Assembly: GCF_947626835.1 (NCBI RefSeq)
Contig: NZ_CANQTS010000001.1
Coordinates: 124,001-188,000, forward strand
Length of the DNA stretch: 64,000 bases
Direction of reading: 5' to 3'
From: an uncultured Acinetobacter sp.
GTDB lineage: Bacteria; Pseudomonadota; Gammaproteobacteria; Pseudomonadales; Moraxellaceae
Shown piece after piece: positions 1 through 10,074 of this stretch (the first letter of the stretch is position 1; every line of letters begins with the position of its first letter). A model generated the notes under the pieces. The model was not told the DNA's origin. It saw only the letters and a program-made list of their open reading frames with translations, and did not search any database. Position numbers and translations under genes: made by a program.

Positions 1-1968
1 AAGTGGTATGTGCAGCAAAATATCATGGCTTTTTTGCGTATCGAGCAAGTAGAAAAACTCTCTAGTGCAGACATTGCCGCATTGGCTTATCGGCCAAGCT
101 TTTGGGTGAAATTACGAGTAGCTGTGGATCAACAGCGTTTGGCAGTACGTGACTATGTGCAACAGCAATCTTTACAGCAACATGGGTTATTGTTGGGTTT
201 ACTGACCGGAGATCGTAGTGGTTTAGACGATCAAACCGAGGCTGATTTTCAGCGTTTTGGTCTGAGTCATTTATTGGCTATTTCAGGTCCACATGTATTA
301 ATTTTTGCGGCAATGGTGTGTTTTGTTTTGCAACGGTTATTAACGCGTTATCGAGCTAACATGTATCTAAAATGGCCCAAACAATATGTACTAATTGTGC
401 CTTTTTTGCTGTGTGTGGCCATTTATACCGCTTGTGTAGGCTTTGAAATTCCGGCATTACGTACGCTACTGATTTGCAGCTTAACCTGTGCCTTTATGCT
501 GCTACGCCAGTCCTTACAGCCATTCACTTTGTTGCTCTATAGCGCTGCTATTTTATTGTTATTTGATCCGTTTAGTGTCTTATCGGCGGCGTTTTGGCTG
601 TCGTATGGTGCCTGCTTTATTTTGCTGAGAATTTACCAAACCATACAGTCACAAGATCAAAGGGTGGTGAGTCGTCGTCAACAGCTGCTACACAATATTA
701 AATTGTTTATTGAATCGCAATGGAAAATTTTTATTGCTCTATTACCGCTGATGCTGATTTTCTTTAAACAAGTGGCGTGGATCAGTCCTTTAAGCAATTT
801 AATTGCGATTCCGTATTTGGGACTTGTGGTGGTGCCACTGGATATTCTGGCAGGTTTGGCTTGGCTGTTTTTTGAGCCTTTAGGCTTGTTGTTGTGGAAA
901 ATCAATGATCAATTATTGCAGCTGTTACTTGGCTGTCTTCACCTGCTTGACCATCTTTTAAACCCCAGCTTAGTGCCTTGGGCAATGAATACATGGCAAT
1001 TGGCTGCATTGATTTTGGCCTTGCTGTTGTTATTTTTACCACGCGGTATTGTGCCAAAAACTTGGAGCATACTGGCGGTATTACCACTCTTTTTTTATGA
1101 CTCAACCCGGCAAGGTTTTGAGTTACATGTATTAGATGTCGGTCAAGGTCAAGCGATTTTAATTCGGGATCAAGGACAAAGTTTGATGGTGGATGTCGGC
1201 GGCAGTATGGATGAAGGCCGTTTTAGTATTGGTGAAAACGTGATTTTTCCATTTTTAATGCATCAAGGCATTCAAGATTTAGATCAGTTGGTGCTTAGCC
1301 ATTTAGATCAAGACCATAGTGGCGCATATCCGGTATTAAGTCAGAAAATTGCCATCAAGCAGCTCATCAGTAATGAACAACCAAAGCATCCGCCGTTGGC
1401 GGTTGACTATTGTTATGCTGGGAAAAGTTGGCAATGGCAACGGGTCAAATTTGAAGTGTTATCACCGCATAAGGCCATGTTGGCAGCTGCTGAAAAGGCA
1501 AGAAATGAAACCTCCTGTGTACTGTATGTGACTTACTTAGGAGAGCCTAACAAGCATTTTTTATTGATGGGAGATGCCGGATGGCCCACAGAACATCAAT
1601 TATTGCTTAATCATCCGCATCTTAAAGTAGATGTCTTGGTGCTTGGACATCATGGCAGTAAAAACAGTTCAGCTTATGATTTTTTAGCGCATTATAAACC
1701 CAAGCTGGTGTTGGCCTCAGCAGGTTTTGCCAACCGTTATGGACACCCAAGCCAAGAGCTGTATGCACGTGTTGAGGCATTAAATCTGCCACTACTCACC
1801 ACCATTGATCAAGGCAGTGTACAGTTTAAGATTGATCAACAGCATCAGCTTTGGCTGCATGCTCAGCGGCATGAGCGGCTCTGGTTACAGCGCGAAGGTC
1901 TGCAATCCGCGATAAAGCCTCAGCTGTTGGAACATTATATAAACCATTCAAAGCAGGGTTGGCCTTAA
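1..1968 (+). CDS. comEC: ComEC/Rec2 family DNA-uptake channel protein, 5' end outside the window
   Basis: Reading frame is open to base 1; multi-TM competence domain followed by a metallo-beta-lactamase-like C-terminus (LDVGQGQAILI, LSHLDQDHSGAY, LGHHGSKNSS). Confidence 0.92.
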   Translation, partial: KWYVQQNIMAFLRIEQVEKLSSADIAALAYRPSFWVKLRVAVDQQRLAVRDYVQQQSLQQHGLLLGLLTGDRSGLDDQTEADFQRFGLSHLLAISGPHVLIFAAMVCFVLQRLLTRYRANMYLKWPKQYVLIVPFLLCVAIYTACVGFEIPALRTLLICSLTCAFMLLRQSLQPFTLLLYSAAILLLFDPFSVLSAAFWLSYGACFILLRIYQTIQSQDQRVVSRRQQLLHNIKLFIESQWKIFIALLPLMLIFFKQVAWISPLSNLIAIPYLGLVVVPLDILAGLAWLFFEPLGLLLWKINDQLLQLLLGCLHLLDHLLNPSLVPWAMNTWQLAALILALLLLFLPRGIVPKTWSILAVLPLFFYDSTRQGFELHVLDVGQGQAILIRDQGQSLMVDVGGSMDEGRFSIGENVIFPFLMHQGIQDLDQLVLSHLDQDHSGAYPVLSQKIAIKQLISNEQPKHPPLAVDYCYAGKSWQWQRVKFEVLSPHKAMLAAAEKARNETSCVLYVTYLGEPNKHFLLMGDAGWPTEHQLLLNHPHLKVDVLVLGHHGSKNSSAYDFLAHYKPKLVLASAGFANRYGHPSQELYARVEALNLPLLTTIDQGSVQFKIDQQHQLWLHAQRHERLWLQREGLQSAIKPQLLEHYINHSKQGWP

Positions 1969-2812
1969 AACGTTTATAGCTCCAATGATAATGTTCAGGA
2001 TAACGGGCAATTAAATCTTCAATGGCTTGATGAATCACTTGGGTACCTTGATTGGCTGTACCTTGATAGATCGCGTCATCAATGGCTTCAATGTGCATAT
2101 CAAAACCATCAGTGATATTACGTATCGCGTACAATAAAATGGCTTTGGCTTTGGTTTTTTGAATCAGTTTGGCACTTAAGTTACTTGATGCCAAAGGCAC
2201 ACCAAAATATGGCACCATATCACCACCAACATTGGGGGTATGATCGGGCAAAATCACGGTAGTGCCGCCTTGTTTTAAGGCTTTAAAAATTTGTCGTACC
2301 CCTGATTCATCGGTTGGAACTAAGTTTGCTTGTTCACGGCTACGCGCATTACGCACAAATTGATCGGCAGCAGGATTTTTCACAGGCTTATACATAATGG
2401 TCATTTGGGTATATTGTGCCAGCCATGCATTCATGACTTCCCACGTACCAAAGTGTGGAACTACCAGTACAATGCCTTGTTGTGCAGCCAAAGCCTCATC
2501 TAAAATTTCTTTGCCATAAATATTGTGAATACGGCTGATATTTTTTTCATTGCTCGCACCCCAAATACTAAAGAACTCAAAATATGAACACAGTTCATTT
2601 TGAATGGCAGTTCGGCAAATGCGTTCGCGCTCGGCTTCGGGTAAATCTGGAAAAGCGATGTTCAAATTGAGGCGAATGGTATTTGAGGTTTTAGAAATTT
2701 TTAAATGATTGACTAAACCTGCCAACATTTTGGCAACAAAACGGGATAACTGTATCGGCTGACGGCTGACCAAGTTCAGCAAGCGATAGGTTGAATTTTG
2801 TTTAGTAGGCAT
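1826..2812 (-). CDS. Lipid A biosynthesis lauroyl/myristoyl acyltransferase (LpxL/HtrB family)
   Basis: VVPHFGTWEVMNAW and LPDHTPNVGGDMVPYFG motifs typical of the LpxL/HtrB family. Confidence 0.9.
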   Translation of the reverse strand: MPTKQNSTYRLLNLVSRQPIQLSRFVAKMLAGLVNHLKISKTSNTIRLNLNIAFPDLPEAERERICRTAIQNELCSYFEFFSIWGASNEKNISRIHNIYGKEILDEALAAQQGIVLVVPHFGTWEVMNAWLAQYTQMTIMYKPVKNPAADQFVRNARSREQANLVPTDESGVRQIFKALKQGGTTVILPDHTPNVGGDMVPYFGVPLASSNLSAKLIQKTKAKAILLYAIRNITDGFDMHIEAIDDAIYQGTANQGTQVIHQAIEDLIARYPEHYHWSYKRFKANPALNGLYNVPTAEALSRIADLRAVTRAAHAAEHAAKADAVDQS

Positions 2813-2937
2813 GGTGATCGCGTGGGCAGATGCAGCAACAGAAGAAAATTATTATAGGCGAAAATGTTGTGTTTAGACAGCAAGGTGAAAATCATTGTAT
2901 ATAATGATGACAATTTAAATTACGTTGGGTCGTTTTT

Positions 2938-3960
2938 ATGTCTGATTGGCCACCAAAACCACAAGATGAAACACGTGGGCAACCCCTTCAGCCGACAGGG
3001 CAAGAATGGAAACTCTTAGAAAAGGCAGTATTGGCTTCAGTAGAAGAGCAACGTCGTGCTCGTCGTTGGGGTATTTTCTTTAAATGCCTGACTTTCGCTT
3101 ATATTTTATTTGTGTTGTTGGCTTTAGGCAAAGGTTGTTCAACAGCCAGCAAAACCGAGGGAGTCGCTGGTAGTACCTCTGCACATATTGCTGTGGTCGA
3201 TGTGATTGGTACAATTAGTGCAGATAAACAAAGCGTCAATAGCGAAAACACCATTAAAGCCTTAAATAAAGCCTTTGCTAATAGCCAAGCCAAAGCGGTG
3301 GTGTTAAATATTAATTCACCGGGTGGTTCACCAGTACAATCGGATGAAATTTGGCAAGAAATTCGCTATTTAAAACAAAAGCATAACGATAAAAAGCTCT
3401 ATGCAGTGATTGGTGATACCGGTGCATCGGGTGCCTACTATATTGCTTCTGCTGCGGACCAAATTATTGTCAATCCATCAAGTTTAGTGGGTTCAATTGG
3501 CGTGATCATGCCCAATTATGGCATTAACGGTTTAATGCAAAAGTTAGGGGTACAAGATCGCACCATGACCGCAGGTGACAATAAAGCCTTGCTGTCTATG
3601 ACCCAACCGATTGATCCTGCTCAACAAGCGCATGTACAAGGTGTACTTGATAATGTACATGGTCACTTTATTCAAGCAGTAAAAGATGGGCGAGGCACTA
3701 AGCTTAAATCCAATGACCCTGCAATTTTCTCAGGTTTATTTTGGACAGGTGAGCAGGCAGTTCAATTGGGTATTGCAGATCGCGTAGGTAGCATGTACAC
3801 GCTGAAACGTGAACTAAAATTGGACAAAACTGTTAATTACACCATTGAGCATAATCCATTAGATTCAATTTTAGGACGAATGGGCAGCGAAATTGGGCAA
3901 GGTGTGGCATCATCTATCCAACAACAATTGCAAACACAACAAGATCCAAAATTACAATGA
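2938..3960 (+). CDS. S49 family signal peptide peptidase (SppA/SohB-like)
   Basis: N-terminal TM, VVLNINSPGGSPVQSDEI, GDTGASGAYYIASAADQI catalytic motifs. Confidence 0.92.
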   Translation: MSDWPPKPQDETRGQPLQPTGQEWKLLEKAVLASVEEQRRARRWGIFFKCLTFAYILFVLLALGKGCSTASKTEGVAGSTSAHIAVVDVIGTISADKQSVNSENTIKALNKAFANSQAKAVVLNINSPGGSPVQSDEIWQEIRYLKQKHNDKKLYAVIGDTGASGAYYIASAADQIIVNPSSLVGSIGVIMPNYGINGLMQKLGVQDRTMTAGDNKALLSMTQPIDPAQQAHVQGVLDNVHGHFIQAVKDGRGTKLKSNDPAIFSGLFWTGEQAVQLGIADRVGSMYTLKRELKLDKTVNYTIEHNPLDSILGRMGSEIGQGVASSIQQQLQTQQDPKLQ

Positions 3961-4745
3961 AACCAATAATTCATTTCGCGCATGCCAATGGTGTACCCAG
4001 CCGAGTCTATCAAAAGCTCTTTGATTTGTTATCAGATGAATACGATGTCATCTATACCGAAGCATTAGGCACAGATAAACGCTATCCGATTGATGAAGGA
4101 TGGCGTAGTCTAACCCAACAAGTGATTGACAGTATTGTGCGTCAAGCCGCAGGCCGACCTGTGATTGGTTTAGGGCATTCTTTAGGTGCACTATTGACCT
4201 TGCAAGCCTCGTATGCGCGACCTGAATTATTTAATCAAGTGATTTTGCTCGATCCACCATTGTTGGTTGGTAAAGCCGCTTTTGCCTTAGATGTAGCCAA
4301 GCGATTGCAACCCAAAAAAATTGATCAATTGAGTCCTGCGGGTTTATCCAAAAAACGCCGTGATCATTGGGACAGTCGTGAGCAGGCAGCCGCAAGTTTA
4401 CGTCCTAAAGGCTTTTATAAAGATTTTGATGAAGACTGTTTTCAAGCTTATATACAGCATGCTTTAAGCGATGAGCCTGTGCGTGGTGGGGTGACCTTAA
4501 GCATTCCTAAAATGGATGAGGTGAATATTTTTAGAACCAATCCATCAAGTTATTGGCAGCCGACACCACAGCCCAGTCTGGCAACGCATTTGGTAGTGGG
4601 GGAAAATAGCATTTTTAATGAAAAAGGCTTTCCACAGCTGATTCAAAAAAAATTAGGCATTCCGTATAGTGTGTTTAAAGGCGGACATATGTTTCCGCTT
4701 GAACATCCTGTTGAGGTAGTCGATTTTATTAAAAGGCTGATTTAG
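3957..4745 (+). CDS. Alpha/beta hydrolase
   Basis: GLGHSLGALLTLQ nucleophile elbow; start overlaps the S49 peptidase stop (ATGA). Confidence 0.85.
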   Translation: MKPIIHFAHANGVPSRVYQKLFDLLSDEYDVIYTEALGTDKRYPIDEGWRSLTQQVIDSIVRQAAGRPVIGLGHSLGALLTLQASYARPELFNQVILLDPPLLVGKAAFALDVAKRLQPKKIDQLSPAGLSKKRRDHWDSREQAAASLRPKGFYKDFDEDCFQAYIQHALSDEPVRGGVTLSIPKMDEVNIFRTNPSSYWQPTPQPSLATHLVVGENSIFNEKGFPQLIQKKLGIPYSVFKGGHMFPLEHPVEVVDFIKRLI

Positions 4746-4748
4746 CCA

Positions 4749-4779
4749 TAAAAAAACGCAGCCTAGGCTGCGTTTTTTT
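4749..4779. terminator. Bidirectional intrinsic terminator between the hydrolase gene and purN
   Basis: Perfect palindrome AAAAAACGCAGCC-TA-GGCTGCGTTTTTT between convergent genes. Confidence 0.9.
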
Positions 4780-4783
4780 ATGC

Positions 4784-5413
4784 TTAAATTTTGGTAAATT
4801 GTACAGGTTCAGTCAATGGCTGACCACGATACAAAACACCTTGCTGCGTATGAACCAAAGTGCCATTGCAAATCCATTCTGCCACTTGTGGGTAGATGAG
4901 ATGCTCAAGGACATGCACACGCTTGGCTAGACTGTCTTCGTCATCATGCTGATGTACACGCAGCACACCTTGCGCGAGGGCTTGACCTGCATCCAGTTCT
5001 GCGGTGACATAATGTACCGTACAGCCATGATAGGCATCCCCTGTGCGTAACACACGTTGATGGGTATGCATACCTTTATAAACTGGCAATAGCGATGGAT
5101 GAATGTTAATCATTTTTCCATGCCATTGCGCGACAAAACCAGGCGTTAAAATGCGCATAAAGCCGGCTAAAATCACCAAATCTACATCCCAATCTAAAAG
5201 CTGCTGATGCATGGCTGCATCAAAAAGCTCACGTGTTGGGTAGTGTTTATGTTCAATGACTGCCGTAGCAATATTGGCATTTTGAGCACGTTGAAGTGCA
5301 TATGCTGCAGGCTTGTTGGAAATCACCCCAACAATTTGCCCTGATAGATTGGCATCCATCAAGGCTTGCAGGTTTGAACCACTGCCTGAAACTAAAACGG
5401 CAATTTTAATCAT
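4784..5413 (-). CDS. purN: Phosphoribosylglycinamide formyltransferase
   Basis: IAVLVSGSGSNLQAL, INIHPSLLPVYKG, GCTVHYVTAELDAG. Confidence 0.96.
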   Translation of the reverse strand: MIKIAVLVSGSGSNLQALMDANLSGQIVGVISNKPAAYALQRAQNANIATAVIEHKHYPTRELFDAAMHQQLLDWDVDLVILAGFMRILTPGFVAQWHGKMINIHPSLLPVYKGMHTHQRVLRTGDAYHGCTVHYVTAELDAGQALAQGVLRVHQHDDEDSLAKRVHVLEHLIYPQVAEWICNGTLVHTQQGVLYRGQPLTEPVQFTKI

Positions 5414-5419
5414 TACAAT

Positions 5420-6490
5420 TTAAGCAAAAATTACGCGAATTTTTTCGTCTGCGCCTGCAACTGATTCAGCATTGTCTATAATTGAACCCATCGCCCATGC
5501 TTTTTCGCCAAGGCCATTTAATAATTCAACAGTTTGCTCTGCATCATTTGCGTCAACCACAAGTACCATGCCCACGCCACAGTTGAATGTGCGGTACATT
5601 TCAAATTGTTCTACGCCGCCTTCACGTTGTAGTAATTTGAACAATTCAGGCCATTCCCATGAGCCTTCATTTACAATGGCTTGAGCACCATTTGGTAATA
5701 CGCGTGGTAAGTTACCTGGTAAACCGCCACCTGTGATGTGTGCCATCGCATGTACGTCTACAGTTTTGAGCAATTCAAGGATTGGTTTAACGTAAATACG
5801 TGTTGGTTCCATCGCAGCATCTGCCAATGGACGACCGTCAACCAATTGGTTTAAGTCAACATTTTTCACGTCTAAAATTTTACGAAGTAAAGAGTAACCG
5901 TTTGAATGTGCACCACTTGATGCTACACCAATTAACACGTCACCGGCTTTTACTTTAGAGCCATCAATAATTTTGCTTTGTTCAACCACACCCACACAGA
6001 AACCTGCAAGGTCGTAGTCTTCACCTTCATACATGCCTGGCATTTCAGCAGTTTCACCGCCAACCAATGCACAGCCTGCAAGTTCACAACCCGCACCAAT
6101 GCCGGTCACCACATTGGCAGCAACGTCCACATTTAGGTGACCTGTTGCATAGTAATCGAGGAAGAATAACGGCTCAGCACCGCAGACAAGAAGGTCATTT
6201 ACACACATTGCCACCAAGTCCTGACCAATGGTGTCATGACGGTTTAAGTTGAGTGCCAAACGTAATTTTGTACCAACACCATCTGTGCCTGATACGAGAA
6301 CAGGTTCTTCATAACCTTTAGGAATTTTACAAAGTGCGCCGAAGCCACCAAGGCCTCCCATCACTTCTGGACGTGATGTGCGTTTTGCGACTGATTTGAT
6401 ACGATCGACTAACGCGTCGCCCGCTTCAATGTCGACACCTGCGTCTTTGTAGCTTAAACCGGTGTTTGGGGTAGAAGTTGAGTTGCTCAT
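5420..6490 (-). CDS. purM: Phosphoribosylformylglycinamidine cyclo-ligase
   Basis: [51 protein letters not shown]; adjacent to purN. Confidence 0.97.
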   Translation of the reverse strand: MSNSTSTPNTGLSYKDAGVDIEAGDALVDRIKSVAKRTSRPEVMGGLGGFGALCKIPKGYEEPVLVSGTDGVGTKLRLALNLNRHDTIGQDLVAMCVNDLLVCGAEPLFFLDYYATGHLNVDVAANVVTGIGAGCELAGCALVGGETAEMPGMYEGEDYDLAGFCVGVVEQSKIIDGSKVKAGDVLIGVASSGAHSNGYSLLRKILDVKNVDLNQLVDGRPLADAAMEPTRIYVKPILELLKTVDVHAMAHITGGGLPGNLPRVLPNGAQAIVNEGSWEWPELFKLLQREGGVEQFEMYRTFNCGVGMVLVVDANDAEQTVELLNGLGEKAWAMGSIIDNAESVAGADEKIRVIFA

Positions 6491-6624
6491 AATTGAAGTC
6501 TCCGCATTCGCGCGGCGATTATAACCTGAATATACGAAACTCTTATGTTATTTATGACCTAAAATGCTATCTTTATTAAAATATTTTACGTTTCATAAGC
6601 GATAACAAGGAAAAAGGCGAAATT

Positions 6625-7827
6625 ATGGGTGACAAAACCTTGCGTCGTATCTTTATATTGGCAGGCATCGCGCTCTTCGTTTGGATTTTATATTTATTAA
6701 AGCCTGTAGTCATCCCGTTTGTGGGTGCGTTCTTAATTGCATATTTATTTAGTCCCTTAGTCGATAAACTTCACCATTATGGTTTACCAAGATGGTTGTC
6801 GATTACCTGCGTATTTGTAGGGATCGCTGTGTTTATGACACTTGCAATTTGGTACTTGGTGCCGCTGATTTGGGAGCAGTTAAAGTACGCAAGAGACAGT
6901 ATTCCTGCAGGGATTCATTGGATTAATTATACTTTGTTGCCTTGGGTGTCAGACACCTTTAATGTCGATCAAATGGAAATTGATACGCAACAATTTTCAA
7001 CGGTCATCATGGATTATGTGCAAACCAATTATAGTGCCGACAGTGTACAAGTTATGGCCATGCGTTTGGCACAATCAGGCTTAAACTTTATTCAGATTGG
7101 CGGCACAGTGGTGTTAATCCCAATCATTGCCTTTTATTTTTTACTCGATTGGGAACGTATGCTTGATGGTTTACGTCGCCTCATTCCACGCCGCTATGAA
7201 CAAGGTACCTTACATGTGGTTGGCGAATGCCATAGCGTTTTGGGTGCGTTTGTTAAAGGTCAGCTTTTAGTCATGGTGCTGCTTGGTGTGGTCTATGCAG
7301 TCGGCTTACAACTTATTGGTTTAGAGGTGGGTTTAATTATTGGTATGATTGCAGGCCTTGCAAGCATCATTCCTTATTTAGGCTTTGCTGTCGGTATTAT
7401 TGCTGCGGTGATTGCCAGTCTTTTCCAATTTGGTTTAGATTGGATGCAGTTGGCACTGGTACTAGTAGTGTTTATGGTCGGGCAAGCCATTGAGGGCTAT
7501 GTGTTACAGCCTTTCTTGTTGGGTGATAAAATTGGTTTGTCGCCAGTGGCTGTGGTGTTTGCAGTATTGGCAGGAGCACAATTGGCCGGTTTCTTAGGGA
7601 TGTTAATTGCCTTACCGGTTGCAGCAGTGATTGTGGTTTTACTGCGCCATTTACGTGATTTTTATCAAAGTAGCCAGTTGTATCAACACGAGCCGAGCTT
7701 GGTGGTTCATAGTCGCCAAGACGGTTCGGTGAATATTTTGACAGAGCAGCTCGATATTCATGTAGAAATGAATGATCCTGAGCTAAAAACACAGCAACTC
7801 GATGAAAAATCGAGTAAGATGGATTGA
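6625..7827 (+). CDS. AI-2E family transporter / PerM-like permease
   Basis: Multi-TM; AI-2E/PerM pattern (GLASIIPYLGFAVGII, QAIEGYVLQPFLLGDKIGLSPVAVVFAV). Confidence 0.9.
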   Translation: MGDKTLRRIFILAGIALFVWILYLLKPVVIPFVGAFLIAYLFSPLVDKLHHYGLPRWLSITCVFVGIAVFMTLAIWYLVPLIWEQLKYARDSIPAGIHWINYTLLPWVSDTFNVDQMEIDTQQFSTVIMDYVQTNYSADSVQVMAMRLAQSGLNFIQIGGTVVLIPIIAFYFLLDWERMLDGLRRLIPRRYEQGTLHVVGECHSVLGAFVKGQLLVMVLLGVVYAVGLQLIGLEVGLIIGMIAGLASIIPYLGFAVGIIAAVIASLFQFGLDWMQLALVLVVFMVGQAIEGYVLQPFLLGDKIGLSPVAVVFAVLAGAQLAGFLGMLIALPVAAVIVVLLRHLRDFYQSSQLYQHEPSLVVHSRQDGSVNILTEQLDIHVEMNDPELKTQQLDEKSSKMD

Positions 7828-7867
7828 CCTGAAAATAACATGTAAGTGAAAAGGCTATACGACCTAT

Positions 7868-8578
7868 ATGCGCCAATTGCAACTCGATATTGAACCTCAA
7901 CTCGACGCTCGAATTAGTGATTTTTCGGGTCCGGGATGGGGCCATGTGATTGATGCAGTCCGCCAGCTTCACGCAGGTTTAATGAGCCGTTTTTATGTTT
8001 ACGGTGGTGCAGGAACAGGCAAAAGTCATTTACTTTCGGCAATTTGTGACTCTTATTTAGATGTCGGTAAATCTGCGATTCAAGTGTCTTTGTTAGAGCT
8101 GTTAGATGCACCCACAGAAGCCATTACCTCACTTGAGCGTTATGATCTAGTTGCGCTTGATGACATAGAAGCGATTAGTGGTGTACCGCATTGGCAAAAA
8201 GCCGTTTTTCATTTAATTAACTATAATAATGAAGAAGGCGGGCAATTGGTGTTTTCATCACGTATGGCACCCATCGAACTTAAACTTGAATTGCCTGATT
8301 TACAATCGCGTTTAACCCAAGCGGTGAGTGTACGTGTTCCCAATGGCAGCTTATATGCCGACCGCTATGCTTTGGTCAATTCTGTGCTTGACCGGCGTGG
8401 TATTCATATAGATCAACAGATTATTGATTATTTACTCAATCATGGACCACATCAGGCTGCGATTTTATTGCAAAGTCTTGAACAATTGATTCAATTACTC
8501 AAAGGTGAGAAAACCAAACTCAGTGGTGCCACCTTAAGACAAATTTTTGCCTTGATTGACGAATATCACCAAGAATAA
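7868..8578 (+). CDS. hda: DnaA regulatory inactivator Hda-like protein
   Basis: DnaA-like AAA+ (FYVYGGAGTGKSHLL, ALDDIEAISG, FSSRMAPIEL...LPDLQSRL); short, without the DnaA DNA-binding domain. Confidence 0.9.
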   Translation: MRQLQLDIEPQLDARISDFSGPGWGHVIDAVRQLHAGLMSRFYVYGGAGTGKSHLLSAICDSYLDVGKSAIQVSLLELLDAPTEAITSLERYDLVALDDIEAISGVPHWQKAVFHLINYNNEEGGQLVFSSRMAPIELKLELPDLQSRLTQAVSVRVPNGSLYADRYALVNSVLDRRGIHIDQQIIDYLLNHGPHQAAILLQSLEQLIQLLKGEKTKLSGATLRQIFALIDEYHQE

Positions 8579-8581
8579 AGA

Positions 8582-8604
8582 AAGCCTCATTTGAGGCTTT
8601 TTTT
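8582..8604 (+). terminator. Intrinsic terminator after hda
   Basis: AAGCCTC-ATTT-GAGGCTTTTTTT. Confidence 0.85.
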
Positions 8605-9001
8605 ATGGCGAAGTAGGAAGGGATGTATATTTTAAGATATATTCTTCACGAATTGCATTGCGTGCTTCAGGCGTGGCCTCTGCCAAACGCTGGCCAAGAT
8701 CACGTCGCTCGGCACTGCTCATTTTTTGCCACACTTCACGCATTTTTTGTTTATCTTGCTCAGGTAACTGGGTAAACCAATCAATACGTTGTTGCAGACT
8801 ATGGCTTTGTTGTTCGGGTAATTCTTTTAAGCTTTGATAACGTTGGATTGCGGCGAGCTGTTCGGCATCACTCATACTTTCCCAACTGTCCACTTGCGTG
8901 TTGGCATCTTGACTAAACAGCCAAAAACGTTCAAAACCGGCAAAACTGCTTTGTAAAAAACCAACAGCACACAGTGCCAAGGCGACTTTTTTAGCTGCCA
9001 T
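8603..9001 (-). CDS. DUF3106-like exported protein
   Basis: Signal-like N-terminus (MAAKKVALALCAVGFLQSSFA); repeated W..L/MS.AE and LPEQ motifs reminiscent of DUF3106. Start chosen at 9001, behind GAGG, rather than the longer ORF start at 9019. Confidence 0.65.
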   Translation of the reverse strand: MAAKKVALALCAVGFLQSSFAGFERFWLFSQDANTQVDSWESMSDAEQLAAIQRYQSLKELPEQQSHSLQQRIDWFTQLPEQDKQKMREVWQKMSSAERRDLGQRLAEATPEARNAIREEYILKYTSLPTSP

Positions 9002-9311
9002 GTGGACCTCGATCTTCACCCAAAACTAACAACATATCTAAATCTTCCACCATTTGTGGTGAAAGTTTAGGTGAGACTACAGCCTGATTCATCTGTGAGT
9101 CGGTCAGGTCATGAGATTGCGGTAAAATAGCAATACCGGTGACCGCCGCTGCCAGTGCAAAACCTGACATTTTCCAAAGACCATAACGAGCGGTCTTTTT
9201 TTGTTGAATACGGTCCAAGACCTGATTCATCACTTGAGCCTGATCGTGTGGACGGTGGGCCAAATGGTCGAGTTTGGAAGTGACTTGTTTTAAGTAATCA
9301 TCATGTTTCAT
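8991..9311 (-). CDS. Small single-TM protein, possible anti-sigma factor
   Basis: 106 aa with one TM (YGLWKMSGFALAAAVTGIAILP), directly downstream of and overlapping the sigma-factor gene. Confidence 0.55.
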   Translation of the reverse strand: MKHDDYLKQVTSKLDHLAHRPHDQAQVMNQVLDRIQQKKTARYGLWKMSGFALAAAVTGIAILPQSHDLTDSQMNQAVVSPKLSPQMVEDLDMLLVLGEDRGPHGS

Positions 9312-9943
9312 GTTGATGACCCTCCCAGATGTGGATTTAAGTGTGCGAGTGTGGCACGAAGTCCCTGAATCGCACGGTGATAGTGAGTTTTGACACTACC
9401 TTCGGAACAATTCATGATGTGCGCAGTGGTTTGAGTATCAAACCCTTCCCAAGCACGCAACATAAAGGCTTGCTGCTGACGCAGTGGCAATTGCTGGATG
9501 GCGGCTTGAATTTCCTCAGCAGTGACAGCTTGATCTAGGAACTCGAGTGGGTTGAGTGCGCTTTCATCAACCACATCCTGAACGGCGAGATCTTCATCAT
9601 CTAAGCTGACTTTTTTAAAAAAAGAAAATGGATGAGCGCGGCGCATTGCACGCCGCCGCCAATCGTGCAATTTATTATTTAAAATGGTGTAAAACAGGGG
9701 ATACCATTGTTCACTAGGACGATCACTATAGGCGCCGTGTAGCGCAATAAATGCCTCTTGCACCAAATCCATAGCAATACCATGCTGACCTTGGGTGGCG
9801 CTTTCCATCATCACCAAAGCACGTCCAGTCACCTCTTGCATAAAAACTTTCAGACGTTGTTCGCTCGTACGTTTTAACATACTTGCATCTTGGCTTTGCG
9901 CGTGTTTCGGTGCTACATCCATAGAGATGGAAAATCCTGTCAT
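9308..9943 (-). CDS. ECF-type RNA polymerase sigma factor
   Basis: Region 2 (MDLVQEAFIALHGAYSDRP...WYPLFYTILNNKLHDWRRR) and region 4 (LPLRQQQAFMLRAWEGFDTQTTAHIMNCSEGSVKTHYHRA). Confidence 0.92.
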   Translation of the reverse strand: MTGFSISMDVAPKHAQSQDASMLKRTSEQRLKVFMQEVTGRALVMMESATQGQHGIAMDLVQEAFIALHGAYSDRPSEQWYPLFYTILNNKLHDWRRRAMRRAHPFSFFKKVSLDDEDLAVQDVVDESALNPLEFLDQAVTAEEIQAAIQQLPLRQQQAFMLRAWEGFDTQTTAHIMNCSEGSVKTHYHRAIQGLRATLAHLNPHLGGSST

Positions 9944-10074
9944 TGGATCCCCAGCATTATTTCCATTGTCATAGTGTTATAACGTTAGAAATAATGCTTT
10001 GGTTGACAATGCAATTATTATTTTTTTAATCAAGTGTAGAGTTTTGACACAAAATACAATTTTAAGTCAAAACA

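Noticed and set aside
7472-7972. 166-aa minus-strand ORF over the AI-2E transporter and hda
   Set aside because: Antisense to two well-supported genes, no domain or initiation signal.
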